DNA of 38,641 bases from Paenibacillus sp. NEAU-GSW1 (GTDB lineage Bacteria > Bacillota > Bacilli > Paenibacillales > Paenibacillaceae). The translations under genes and the position numbers were made by a program. Under the pieces are notes generated by a model. That model was not told the origin of the DNA, did no database searches, and saw only the letters and a list, made by a program, of their open reading frames with translations. Positions 8,201 to 15,876 of this stretch are shown one piece after another. Position 1 is the stretch's first letter, and every line of letters starts with the position of its first letter. Location of the stretch: the NCBI RefSeq assembly GCF_009737085.1, contig NZ_WOVL01000039.1:1-38641 (forward strand), written 5' to 3'.

Positions 8201-9096
8201 GGCCCTGTATTGTCATAATAGACAGCTGATCCATCCGTCGTCCCGGATTGAACCGGACCCGGAGCGCCCTCCAGCGAATAGAAGGAAGCGGATACGGACA
8301 GCGGCCCTTCCGATACAGCCCCGGATAGGGTAAGAACGGCACTCCAGCTGGTGCCGCTTCCCGCTACAGGCATATTAATGCCGCCAATTCCCAGAACAGG
8401 TTCTGCAATCGGTACATCCGTTTGCAGCATAACGACCACCGTATTGCCGTTCTTCGAATAGGTTGGATTAGCGCTATCGGACGTAATTGTGAACGATTGC
8501 ACCGACGGCGCCGTTCTTCCGAGCGAGTACGATGTAAATTGTTCATTTTGAATTTGGGTCCAGCCGTCCGTAAAAGAAACAAGCGACGCCCAAAGCGCGT
8601 TAGCAGGAATATCCAACGCGTCCGTAGCGGTTACTACATCGGTTCCGTTAATTGAATAATGAAAGACGGTATTGCCAATCGTTTCCGTTGAAAGAGCGTC
8701 TTCCACTTGAAAGGATGAAATCGTCGCCCAAGCGGCGGTTGCCGGAATGCTAGCCGGATTACTCGTTTGACTGATTACGCCGAAATCGCTGTACGTATAG
8801 ACTTCATTCCAGCTATTGGTGTTCCAGCCGCTATCATAATAGCCCGATGGCGTAACCCAATCGGCTGTTGCAGGGGCTGTGGAGTTCTGATGGACAACGC
8901 CGCCCGAGCTGTATGTGAACTCAGTTACCGTGCCGGTATAGAATGCGTTGGTGTACGTCTGATAGCTAAGCATTAGTTTTCCCGAAGCAGCTGCGGCGTT
9001 AACCGGCGCCGGCGATAAGACGGTGGCAAACGTGCCGATCAGCGGCAGCAGCAGGGTGATGGCTGCCAGCGAGGAGAGTAAGCTTCTTCTTTTCAT
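5227..9096 (-). CDS. SLH-domain surface protein with five Ig-like repeats and a cadherin-like domain
   Basis: A 1289-aa exported protein. An N-terminal signal peptide (MKRRSLLSSLAAITLLLPLI..., cleavage near PVNAAAA, residue 34-37) is followed by a region of about 160 residues with Trp/Tyr-rich motifs. Five Ig-like or bacterial adhesion-like repeats follow (about residues 296-750), each ending in a variant of NGTYxVYARDxAGNE. Next is a cadherin-like beta-sandwich domain (about 752-853), a beta-rich region (855-1085) and three C-terminal SLH modules (about 1090-1285; AELAALIMKL, HWAAEAIKYV, HWAAGFIRSA). SLH modules tether proteins to pyruvylated cell-wall polymers, so this is a cell-surface protein, probably structural or adhesive; no catalytic domain is recognisable. 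GAAAGGA lies 8 nt before the ATG. It follows a small membrane-protein gene by 33 nt and ends at a strong terminator. Confidence 0.9.
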   Translation of the reverse strand: MKRRSLLSSLAAITLLLPLIGTFATVLSPAPVNAAAASGKLMLSYQTYTNAFYTGTVTEFTYSSGGVVHQNSTAPATADWVTPSGYYDSGWNTNSWNEVYTYSDFGVISQTSNPASIPATAAWATISSFQVEDALSTETIGNTVFHYSINGTDVVTATDALDIPANALWASLVSFTDGWTQIQNEQFTSYSLGRTAPSVQSFTITSDSANPTYSKNGNTVVVMLQTDVPIAEPVLGIGGINMPVAGSGTSWSAVLTLSGAVSEGPLSVSASFYSLEGAPGPVQSGTTDGSAVYYDNTGPALSSSLSPAGATNANVTVEVTASDAGSGVALTKWAAGTQTAAYFLTQGTVFADSFTATANGTYSIYARDQIGNHALISVTVSGIDRTAPTVALSASTITPTNTDITVTAAAADNVAVSKLLWSLGTQTAAYFQAGNGTTFTDQFSAASNGTYSVYAEDTAGNYALTTLTVSNVFKQAPEITLTRSPEGPTQDSVYVGIEAQAIGEDEGNTLAALRWAEGEETAAFFAGGGGQDALADLEFEGDENGRYSVYARDIAGNETVSTIDIANIDRTAPTVTLTPDITGLTNEYVTVTVDAEDTGSGISEVLWSATEPEPDSPWPSSEVEDGEFIAESNGTYTVIAFDNAGNETIRQINVTNIITDGPALELEPETTEPAEKVTVSIEVSAVGAGNGIEAVLWAVGNLPVGFFREGISEDITAEMQFDATANGTYTVYARDLAGNETIETIDIDNIRSANADLAVLAVMTGAEEALSLSPAFAPQQLSYTLQAGSNVQSILLMAEAADGAASVTVNGKPLAAGSSTSVKLRTGVNTIRVVVTAELTSVVRTYIIEATREGTVSSGIAPNNVFIAELNGKETEGLNETIASGSDGTNTYDLKLDDASEIIALSQANGENELRIGPYGGSAPQIDAVTLTLSAKAQSQLKERNIKLTLDIGDALYELPAGSSADGGGELKVQLRALRQQADTEQLLSGAALTASREWKLKLAGVPIAFATNAVNTTTEDSLIVSLPDGFDAAALRKLAVFLESGVETKAIAAGTIRYDSKGQATGIAFDAGASGRAAVLQAEPVTVKYESYINGNADGSFAPSRLLTRAELAALIMKLSKAEGYEAAESSDAAVFSDVPQSHWAAEAIKYVSAAGWMNGGSGGLFRPNDTLTRGEMAAVLVRWREVEVSGSAGSQGSHWASEALSATEQLGWMRDYTDGTPSPDDKMTRAHAIRVLNLVFGRPSLAEGGPTWTDVPATHWAAGFIRSAAQNFEAHYYLSGEVELIVK

Positions 9097-9129
9097 GCGG
9101 ATGTTCCTTTCACTAATAAAATCGTCTTG

Positions 9130-9465
9130 CTATTGCCCCCATATCAGCATAGGCACAAACCCGGCCGCCACTACGGCGACAGGCAGGAGGTTTATCAGCA
9201 CGGCCCAACGGTAGCGGCGTCTCATGTATAAAACCCAGGAGATCACAATTGCGGCGACCGTTACGTAAGGGTAGCTTTGCAGGCTGTAGTAAAGAATCAA
9301 TACCGGCGGAAACTGATCGGCGTTCGGATCGTCGAACAGCATAACGGAAAACATCGATATGATGTACCATACCGGCAAGGACAACCCGTACAACAAATGA
9401 ATGACAATATTCGCGATAAGCGCAGGTCGCCTTCCCCGAGCAATAGGGATAGGAGCTTCGGCCAT
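9130..9465 (-). CDS. small membrane protein upstream of the SLH gene
   Basis: A 111-aa protein with three predicted membrane segments (about residues 14-42, 57-78 and 82-108) and short basic loops (GRRPAL, YMRRRYRW). I do not recognise the family. I chose the ATG at 9465, reading MAEAPIPIARG, because AGGAAGGTG lies just upstream; a longer start at 9495 has no ribosome binding site. It is 33 nt upstream of the SLH surface protein with no terminator between them, so they may be cotranscribed, but a functional link is not shown. Confidence 0.75.
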   Translation of the reverse strand: MAEAPIPIARGRRPALIANIVIHLLYGLSLPVWYIISMFSVMLFDDPNADQFPPVLILYYSLQSYPYVTVAAIVISWVLYMRRRYRWAVLINLLPVAVVAAGFVPMLIWGQ

Positions 9466-9654
9466 CTTGCTCACCTTCCTCTCAATAGCTTCCATTAGAG
9501 AAGATTAAGGCACCGCCGGGCATAAAACTATTACCCTTTTGGGGTATTTTATCGTTTATCTGCTCTTTTTCGCTGAAAAATACGGCAAAAGAGGTATGGA
9601 GCAGTTCATGGCGCTTCTTTAAGATAGGGAAACGAAGACATTACAAGGGAAGGA

Positions 9655-9846
9655 ATGGAAGGCCCTATGGAAAATGCATTAATCGCGTTGGTTGCAATGA
9701 TTATTTTTACAATCGTTGTTTACGTAGGTTCGTGGCTGAATGGAACAACCCTGACACGGACGTTTACGAAGTGGTATTTTATAGTCATGCTGATCGCGAC
9801 TGTAATTGTCACGATTGTCACCCTCGTATTAAGCAGCGGGGAATAA
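9655..9846 (+). CDS. 63-aa two-helix membrane protein
   Basis: A small hydrophobic protein with two membrane segments (about residues 5-27 and 40-59) separated by a short polar loop (NGTTLTRTFTKW). The ribosome binding site AAGGGAAGGA is close to the ATG at 9655; a second in-frame ATG at 9667 preceded by GAAGG is an alternative giving 59 aa. A terminator follows immediately, so this looks like a complete single-gene transcript. Similar tiny membrane proteins are common in Bacilli; function unknown. Confidence 0.65.
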   Translation: MEGPMENALIALVAMIIFTIVVYVGSWLNGTTLTRTFTKWYFIVMLIATVIVTIVTLVLSSGE

Positions 9847-9861
9847 TCTTATTACAACAAA

Positions 9862-9892
9862 GTAAAACGCCGAGTTTATCCCGGCGTTTTAC
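9862..9892. terminator. bidirectional terminator
   Basis: GTAAAACGCCG pairs with CGGCGTTTTAC around a short loop, followed by TTTTTT. It ends the small gene at 9655-9846. Confidence 0.88.
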
Positions 9893-10047
9893 TTTTTTCT
9901 CCTTATTCAGATCAACCCCTGCCTCTAAAACCGGCAATTTACAGAATTATCCCCTAACGATAGACTAGAAACGAGGCCTATTAAACGTTATCAGACTCTC
10001 AATAAGTGCCCTAGATCTCTCAGATTGCTCGAAGGATGGTTCAATAG

Positions 10048-13000
10048 ATGCAGCATGCCGGCTCTTCCCCTAACGGCTTCGAACACCCGTATACGAAAAT
10101 TAGTACGTTAAGTGAACGCTTATGCGCTCAACCCTCAATGCCGCTAGACCAATTTCTGCCGCTTGCCCGCGCAATGACAGCCGCTCTCGCCGACAGCTTC
10201 AAACAAGGCTTTTCGCTGCCTGATTTACGGCCGGCTGCCATTGGGATAATCCCGAATGGACAGGTCTGGCTGATGCAGCCCGAACGCCGGGGACCGCTCA
10301 GCGAGGCGGACTGGCCGTACTGCTCTCCCGAGCGTACCGGACGCATGAAACGGCAGGAGGATGAACGAAGCTCTCTTTATTCATTAGGCGTTATTTTCTA
10401 TGAAATGCTGGCCGGCGAGCCGCCTTTTACGGCCGATGATCCGCTCGCGTGGATGTACATGCATCTGGCACAGAGCCCTCCCCCGCTGCGCGGTCGTCTG
10501 CCCGAGCTGCCGGAGGCGGTCGAGCAGCTTATTCTCAAGCTGCTGGACAAAAATCCGAATAACCGGTTCAGTTCGGCTGAAAGCCTGCTGGCTGCGCTTG
10601 AAGTATGCGAGCAGGCCAATCCGGCCCAGCCCGGCGCTCCCGGCTTTTACGGCCGGGATTCCGAAGCCGCCCAGATCGAGAAAGCGTTTCGTTCGGTCTG
10701 CCTTGGCTCTTCCGAAGCCGTATACGTATGCGGAGAAGCTGGCATCGGCAAAACGCGGCTCATTGAGGAAACGTTCCGCGACGGCAGGCTTGCCGATTCC
10801 TACTATTTCATCTCCGGCAAATTCGATCAGCTTGCGGCAGGCGTTCCATATGAGCCAATCGTTAAAGCGTTTCGCGGGCTCATTCGCCGGCTGCTTGGCG
10901 AATCCGAGGCGTCCGTCGATGCGTGGCGCATCAGACTGACGGCAGCGATGGGAAGCGTCGCCGGCGTCATCTCGGCACTCATTCCCGAAGCGCGCCTGCT
11001 GTTTGGAACCGATGCCGGAGGCGAGGAGGAGCTGCCGACAGCAGAAGCGCGCAAACGTTTCTTCTATGCGTTTCGCCGCTTCGCACAGGCGCTTGCGGCA
11101 AAGGAGCACCCTCTTGTGCTGTTCATCGACGATTTGCAATGGGCGGACGAATCGTCCCTCCAGCTTCTGGATTCGCTGATCCGCGATCCGGAATGCCAAT
11201 ACTTGCTGTTCGTCGGCGCTTATCGCCCTGAGATTGAAGCTTCTATTAAGCTCCCAGGCTTAGGCGATAAAGGAAGCGCCTCCGAACAAACCGCCGTAAG
11301 GCAAATCCGGCTTGTTTCGCTCCCGATGGCTACCTTAAACCAGTTGGCAGCTGGCACGCTCGGTGCTGACGAGCATCAGACGCAGCCGCTGAGCGACGCC
11401 ATCGCTGCACGTACCGGCGGAAATCCGTTTCACTTCAAGCAGCTGCTGCTTCGGCTGCGAGATGAGCAGCGCCTGCAGTTTCAGCCGGACAAAAATGTTT
11501 GGCAATGGCAGCTCGATTCATTCGCCAACGACGATGCGGAATTCGAAGTCGGCGGCCTGCTTGAATACCGCCTTGGATTGCTTCCGCAAACCGCCGTCAA
11601 GCTGGCGGAAGCCGCATCCTGTATCGGCAGCGCATTTGCCGCCGAGCTGGCCGCGTCTGTATGCGGACTAACCGAAGAAGACCGCCTCGCCGCCTTGCAT
11701 GCGTTGGAAACCGAAGGGGTGATCCTTCCGCAGCCGTTGCCCGATGGAAGCGTCCGTTTCGCCCATGACAGCATCCATAAGCTGATCTATGGCCGGATCG
11801 GCGAGCCGGAGCGAGCGAAGCTGCATCTGGCGCTCGGACGAGCGCTTTCCGCCGGAAGCGCAGACGAAAGCGAGCGGGACGAGCGGCTGTTCGAGCAGAC
11901 GCTGCATATGAACCGCGGCGCGGAGCTGCTGCGCGGCGACGAGGAAAGACTTTCACTGGCGGAGCTGAATTTGAAGGCCGGCAACCGCGCCTTGGCCTCT
12001 TCGGCCTACGACGCTGCGCTCGGTTATTTCAGCCGCGGCAGCTCGCTTCTTGAGGAGCGGCATTGGAACAGGCACTTCGAGTTATGCTTTGAGCTGCACG
12101 CCCGCCTGGCGGAATGCGCCTATCTATGCGGTCAAGCCGAAGATTCGCTCCAGCGGATTGAACGGTTGCTGGCACGAGCGCGCAATCCGATCGAGCGGAG
12201 CCGCATTCGTATGATCCGCATCATGCAGCTCATTAATCAAGGCAAATATGCCGAAGGAACGGCACTCGGACTGCACAGCTTGGCGGAATTCGGCATCCGC
12301 TTGTCTACTGGCCCGGGACCGCTGCGGCTGCTTCACGAGAAGTGGAAAACAAACTGGCAGCTGCTTCGCGCCAAAGATCGGCTGCAGCAGCTGCCGGCAA
12401 TGGACGATCCGCAGTCCATTGCCGCCTTAGATTTGATCGCCGCCATCGTGCCGTCGAGCTTTTTCACTGATAAAAGCATGTTTTTCCTGCTGACGAGCCG
12501 GGCGTTGCGCTTGTTGCTGCGCGGCGGCCAATCCCCGCTGGCAGCCGTCGTTTTCTCGGCTTACGGCATGCTTGCCGAAACCGCCTGGCGCAATCACGCT
12601 CAAGGCCGGAAGCTTGGCGGACTTGGCATCCAGCTGGCGGAAAGCAGCGGCATGGCATCGGTCAGCAGCATGGCTTATACCATGTACAGCGCGGTCACCA
12701 GCATCTTCGCGGGAGACGCGCGCGAAACCGATTTTTACTTGCCGCAGGCCATGCGCCACGGCATGAACGCAGGCAATTATATTTTCGCCAGCTATGCCAT
12801 GGGCGGCCACGTGAATTCGCTGTATACGCGAAGTTCGCTTAGCGAGCTGACGCGCGTGATAGCCGGATATATGACCGTGCTCGAAACGACAAAGGACGAG
12901 TTCGTGCAGCAAAACTTCTATTTATATGAGCAATGGATGGCTGCGCTTCAGAATAAAACCGATTCGCCGGTATCGTTCAATGACGAGGGTTTTTCCGAAG

Positions 13001-14463
13001 AAGCGTTTCTCGCCCGTATCGGGCAAGAGGAAACCGCGGCAACGACCCTTTATCAGTACAGTACCTATAAAGTGCAATTGTACTTCTTAGAAGAGCGTTA
13101 CGAGGAAGCAGCGGCATGGGCCGCCAAGGCAGTTCCGCATGAGCCGTATGCGACCCATTTGCCGCATCTGCCGGAATGCTGTTTCTATGAAGCGTTGGCC
13201 CTGATCGGCTTATGCATTGCTGAAGGAATGGCGGCACAGCATACCCGCAACAAGACGATTCGCATTCAAAAGCTGCTGCGCCGCTTCCGGCGATTCGCTA
13301 AAGGCAGCGAAATTAACTTCCGGGCGCGCTGCACGCTGCTGCATGCCGCCTATGCTGAAGCTCGGGGACGAACGAAAGAAGCCGAGACTTTATATGACAA
13401 GGCGCTCCGGGAAGCTTACGAATTCGGAGATATACGCGCTAAAGCGCTTGGAGGCGAATTGGCCGGGCAGTTCTATGAACGCAGCGGGCGCGGGGCAGCC
13501 GCTCGCCATTACAACCGGATTGCGCTGGAGGGATATACGGAATGGGAGCTGCCGCGAAAAATGGCTCAGCTCTCGGATAAGCTGAGCGGCAATCCGGCCG
13601 AGCTGAAGTCGCAGCACGCCGGCCAAGACCGGCCAAGCGGCACGTCATTAGCAGCCGCCGAAGCGGCAGCAGCTTCCGACAGGCAGAGCCAGCCAGCGGC
13701 CGATCTCGAAGCCGAGCTGGCCGCGATCCTGCGCGCCACCCGTGTTATTACCGGACGCGACAGTGCCGACGCGATGCTCGCGGAGCTGCTGACCGTCATG
13801 ATGACGTATGCCGGAGCAAGCACTGGCGCCTTGCTGTCAGCGGACGGCGGCGATTTGCGCATTCAAGTGTACGCCGAGCCGAATGAAGCGGCCATTGCCG
13901 CCGAGCGCGAGCTGCAAGGCAGCCAGCTGCTGCCGGAGGGCATCATCCGCTACGTCTATCGCACGCAAGAGACAGTCGTGTACAACGGCGAGCCGGACAG
14001 CTGGACGACTCGCAACCCGTACGTGGCCCAACATCGTCCGCAGTCATTGCTGTGCCTGCCGGTCAAGATCCATGGCACGCTGCTTGGCGTGCTCTACTTG
14101 GAAAACCGTCTCGCCGCCGGCGTGCTCGATGCGGCGCAAATCGGCGTCCTGCTCGCAATGGCCTCGCAAGCGCTGATGATGATCGTGCTTCGTCAGCCAG
14201 CAGACGAAGCGCATTCCAGCGCGGGCAGCGAAGAAGAACCGCTGCCGGAGCAAATCGAGGCGATGGACGAGCCGTTGACCGAACGCGAGCTGGAGGTGCT
14301 GGCGCTGCTTGCGGCCGGGCTTTCCAATAAAGAAATCGCCGACCGGCTTGTTATCGCGGTCGGCACAGTCAAAGTGCATGTAAAGCATATATTCGCCAAG
14401 CTGAAAGTAAACCGGCGCACGAAAGCGATTATGCAGGCCAAAGAGCTGAAGCTGCTCGATTAA
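10048..14463 (+). CDS. giant LuxR-type regulator: pseudokinase - AAA ATPase - GAF - HTH
   Basis: A 1471-aa cytoplasmic multidomain regulator. Residues about 55-190 resemble only the C-lobe of a Ser/Thr kinase: PDLRPAAIGIIPNGQVWLM stands where the catalytic loop would be, followed by YCSPERTGRM and SLYSLGVIFYEMLAGEPPF. The N-lobe, HRD and DFG are missing, so it should be a pseudokinase. Then comes an AAA_16-type ATPase with Walker A GEAGIGKT (229-236) and Walker B LVLFIDDLQWAD (356-367), a long helical TPR-like region (about 560-1210), a GAF domain (about 1245-1395) and a C-terminal LuxR/GerE HTH (LTERELEVLALLAAGLSNKEIADRL..., 1409-1471). The architecture parallels the large kinase-AAA-GAF sensor proteins that usually end in a histidine kinase, here with DNA binding instead. 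The 184-nt upstream gap may hold its promoter. The target genes and signal are unknown. Confidence 0.88.
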   Translation: MQHAGSSPNGFEHPYTKISTLSERLCAQPSMPLDQFLPLARAMTAALADSFKQGFSLPDLRPAAIGIIPNGQVWLMQPERRGPLSEADWPYCSPERTGRMKRQEDERSSLYSLGVIFYEMLAGEPPFTADDPLAWMYMHLAQSPPPLRGRLPELPEAVEQLILKLLDKNPNNRFSSAESLLAALEVCEQANPAQPGAPGFYGRDSEAAQIEKAFRSVCLGSSEAVYVCGEAGIGKTRLIEETFRDGRLADSYYFISGKFDQLAAGVPYEPIVKAFRGLIRRLLGESEASVDAWRIRLTAAMGSVAGVISALIPEARLLFGTDAGGEEELPTAEARKRFFYAFRRFAQALAAKEHPLVLFIDDLQWADESSLQLLDSLIRDPECQYLLFVGAYRPEIEASIKLPGLGDKGSASEQTAVRQIRLVSLPMATLNQLAAGTLGADEHQTQPLSDAIAARTGGNPFHFKQLLLRLRDEQRLQFQPDKNVWQWQLDSFANDDAEFEVGGLLEYRLGLLPQTAVKLAEAASCIGSAFAAELAASVCGLTEEDRLAALHALETEGVILPQPLPDGSVRFAHDSIHKLIYGRIGEPERAKLHLALGRALSAGSADESERDERLFEQTLHMNRGAELLRGDEERLSLAELNLKAGNRALASSAYDAALGYFSRGSSLLEERHWNRHFELCFELHARLAECAYLCGQAEDSLQRIERLLARARNPIERSRIRMIRIMQLINQGKYAEGTALGLHSLAEFGIRLSTGPGPLRLLHEKWKTNWQLLRAKDRLQQLPAMDDPQSIAALDLIAAIVPSSFFTDKSMFFLLTSRALRLLLRGGQSPLAAVVFSAYGMLAETAWRNHAQGRKLGGLGIQLAESSGMASVSSMAYTMYSAVTSIFAGDARETDFYLPQAMRHGMNAGNYIFASYAMGGHVNSLYTRSSLSELTRVIAGYMTVLETTKDEFVQQNFYLYEQWMAALQNKTDSPVSFNDEGFSEEAFLARIGQEETAATTLYQYSTYKVQLYFLEERYEEAAAWAAKAVPHEPYATHLPHLPECCFYEALALIGLCIAEGMAAQHTRNKTIRIQKLLRRFRRFAKGSEINFRARCTLLHAAYAEARGRTKEAETLYDKALREAYEFGDIRAKALGGELAGQFYERSGRGAAARHYNRIALEGYTEWELPRKMAQLSDKLSGNPAELKSQHAGQDRPSGTSLAAAEAAAASDRQSQPAADLEAELAAILRATRVITGRDSADAMLAELLTVMMTYAGASTGALLSADGGDLRIQVYAEPNEAAIAAERELQGSQLLPEGIIRYVYRTQETVVYNGEPDSWTTRNPYVAQHRPQSLLCLPVKIHGTLLGVLYLENRLAAGVLDAAQIGVLLAMASQALMMIVLRQPADEAHSSAGSEEEPLPEQIEAMDEPLTERELEVLALLAAGLSNKEIADRLVIAVGTVKVHVKHIFAKLKVNRRTKAIMQAKELKLLD

Positions 14464-14593
14464 AAACCGTCTTTTTCAAAAAAATAAGCCGTACGCCAAC
14501 TTCAACTGGATCGAAGAAGTTTAGCGTACGGCTTTTTTACGCTGCTGGATCTAGGTTTGATCCGCAGTCACTTTTTTATTCGCTGGCGCGAAC
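14422..14593 (+). repeat. direct repeat A (LuxR 3' end + terminator + terC 3'-end remnant)
   Basis: It aligns with 15724-15876. It starts in the last 14 codons of the LuxR-type gene (AAAGCGATTATGCAGGCCAAA), continues through a terminator with a GCCGTACG stem, and ends with a copy of the last codons of terC (CTTTTTTATTCGCTGGCGCG at 14571-14590). Differences are scattered point changes plus an 18-nt gap, so the copies are clearly homologous but old or from divergent sources. Confidence 0.85.
14486..14538. terminator. bidirectional terminator after the LuxR-type gene
   Basis: AAGCCGTACGC (14486-14496) pairs with GCGTACGGCTT (14524-14534); inside, AACTTC can pair with GAAGTT. A T-tract follows. 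A related hairpin lies at 15769-15821. Confidence 0.88.
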
Positions 14594-14617
14594 GCAAAAA
14601 AGGGCAACCTTAACCTG

Positions 14618-14647
14618 TTGACATTTTTTACTAACTTGCAATACAAT
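14618..14647 (+). promoter_or_regulatory. sigma-A promoter of the padR cassette
   Basis: TTGACA (14618-14623), an 18-bp spacer and TACAAT (14642-14647) lie 43 bp before the PadR start codon and just inside the inserted segment. No clear PadR palindrome is seen; TATAGC occurs twice between the -10 and the ribosome binding site. Confidence 0.7.
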
Positions 14648-14689
14648 ATAGCTAATCGATCTATTATGTATAGCAAGGTAGGTGATGAA

Positions 14690-15031
14690 ATGAGCGATAT
14701 CTCACAAATGCTTAAAGGAACGCTGGAGGGATGCATCCTGAAAGTAATCAGCAATAGTGAGACATACGGCTATGAGATATCCGAAAAATTGAAAGCCAAT
14801 GGTTTTCCTAACATATCGGAGGGGACGATCTATCCCTTATTGTTGCGCTTGGAGAAAAACGGATTAATCGCAGCGAATTACAAAAACTCGCCGTTAGGTC
14901 CCAAGAGGAAGTATTTCAATCTTACCGGACAGGGAGAAAAGGAACTCGAGGTTTTCTGGGAAAAGTGGATGGAGCTTCAGGCAGCCGTTCACCAATTGTT
15001 CCTTCAAGGAGGAGAAACTCACAATGGCTAA
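14690..15031 (+). CDS. PadR-family transcriptional regulator
   Basis: A 113-aa winged-helix regulator. The core reads MLKGTLEGCILKVISNSETYGYEISEKLKANGFPNISEGTIYPLLLRLEKNGLI, the diagnostic PadR region, followed by the wing (GPKRKYFNLTGQGEKEL) and a C-terminal helix. I chose the ATG at 14690 with AAGGTAGGTGATG upstream; the longer frame would begin in the -35 element. It overlaps the next gene by 8 nt, so the two are translationally coupled. PadR proteins of this short class usually repress a co-encoded membrane-protein gene. The pair sits between direct repeats A and B and is probably an insertion. Confidence 0.9.
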   Translation: MSDISQMLKGTLEGCILKVISNSETYGYEISEKLKANGFPNISEGTIYPLLLRLEKNGLIAANYKNSPLGPKRKYFNLTGQGEKELEVFWEKWMELQAAVHQLFLQGGETHNG

Positions 15032-15725
15032 GTCGATCAATCAATTGCTCAAGACGAATAATGAGTTAAGCTTGCAATTAAACGAAACGAATGCCGCCAT
15101 TCTGACCGATATCGTCGTGTACTTGCGCGTCAGCGACATTTCCGAGCTTCAGGCCGAACAAATCAGGCATGATCTGCTGGATATGACGCTGGCCGCGCAA
15201 GAAAGAGGCGAAGACCTGCCGCAAGTCATCGGCAGCGATTATAAAGCGTTTTGCAATGAGATTCTAGGCAGCGCCGCTCCCAAATCGGCGAAAGAAAAAG
15301 CGAAGGAAGCGACTTTCATTGTGACAACCGGCCTTGCCAGCCTGCTGCTGATCCAGCTCTTCTTCATGAAAGACGCTTGGCAGCTGGCTGCCAATTTGCT
15401 TGCGGGAAGAGCGGTCGACTATAACCTGCCCCTCAGCCTTGGATTCGTTATTTCGACGATCGTCATTATCGCATTCGCCTGGATTATCACGAGCGTAATC
15501 GGCAAGCGATCCTTTCACTATACGGAAAAGGTAAAAAAGCGCCGATCACAGCCGGTGAAAGTAACGCTGAAATCGGCGCTTTGGGGCATGACTCTTGTTG
15601 CCGCCGTCGCCTCTTATTTGATCGTAATCGTAATGCTGGAAGACGTTGTTCTGTTCGACGTTCACGCTCTTGTTCTCATCGGGTCCATTGTCCTCTTGTT
15701 CTTACTCGGAAGATTGGCGAAATAA
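15024..15725 (+). CDS. PadR-associated membrane protein (DUF1048/DUF1129-like)
   Basis: A 233-aa protein. The N-terminal 75 residues are soluble and helical (INQLLKTNNELSLQLNETN...ERGEDLPQVIGSDYKAFCNEI), a pattern found in DUF1048/DUF1129/DUF1700-type partners of PadR regulators. Four membrane segments follow (about residues 98-116, 134-160, 183-206 and 211-229). It overlaps padR by 8 nt. Its TAA stop at 15723-15725 is formed at the very junction with direct repeat B, so the present C-terminus (LLGRLAK) may have been set by the insertion event. Biochemical role unknown. Confidence 0.8.
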   Translation: MAKSINQLLKTNNELSLQLNETNAAILTDIVVYLRVSDISELQAEQIRHDLLDMTLAAQERGEDLPQVIGSDYKAFCNEILGSAAPKSAKEKAKEATFIVTTGLASLLLIQLFFMKDAWQLAANLLAGRAVDYNLPLSLGFVISTIVIIAFAWIITSVIGKRSFHYTEKVKKRRSQPVKVTLKSALWGMTLVAAVASYLIVIVMLEDVVLFDVHALVLIGSIVLLFLLGRLAK

Positions 15726-15876
15726 AGCGATTATGCAGGCCAAAAAATGAGGCTGCTCGAATATAAATAAGCCGTACGATAACTTCAATCGGATCGAAGA
15801 AGTTGCCGTACGGCTTTTTTTACGCTGCTAGATCTAGGCTTGATCTGCAGTTACTTTTTTATTCGCTGGCGCGAAC
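15724..15876 (+). repeat. direct repeat B (LuxR 3'-end remnant + terminator + terC 3' end)
   Basis: The second copy of the 14422-14593 sequence. Here the LuxR-derived part (AAAGCGATTATGCAGGCCAA) is a non-coding relic with a frameshift, while the terC part is the real end of the terC gene. In copy A the situation is reversed. Confidence 0.85.
15769..15821. terminator. bidirectional terminator between the padR cassette and terC
   Basis: AAGCCGTACG (15769-15778) pairs with CGTACGGCTT (15807-15816), with inner AACTTC/GAAGTT pairing and a T-tract. It serves convergent transcripts from the PadR cassette and terC. Confidence 0.88.

Noticed and set aside
10384..11199. 271-aa minus-strand frame within the LuxR-type gene
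   Set aside because: Long frames on the opposite strand are expected in a GC-rich gene; composition is Arg/Gln-rich and unlike a real protein.
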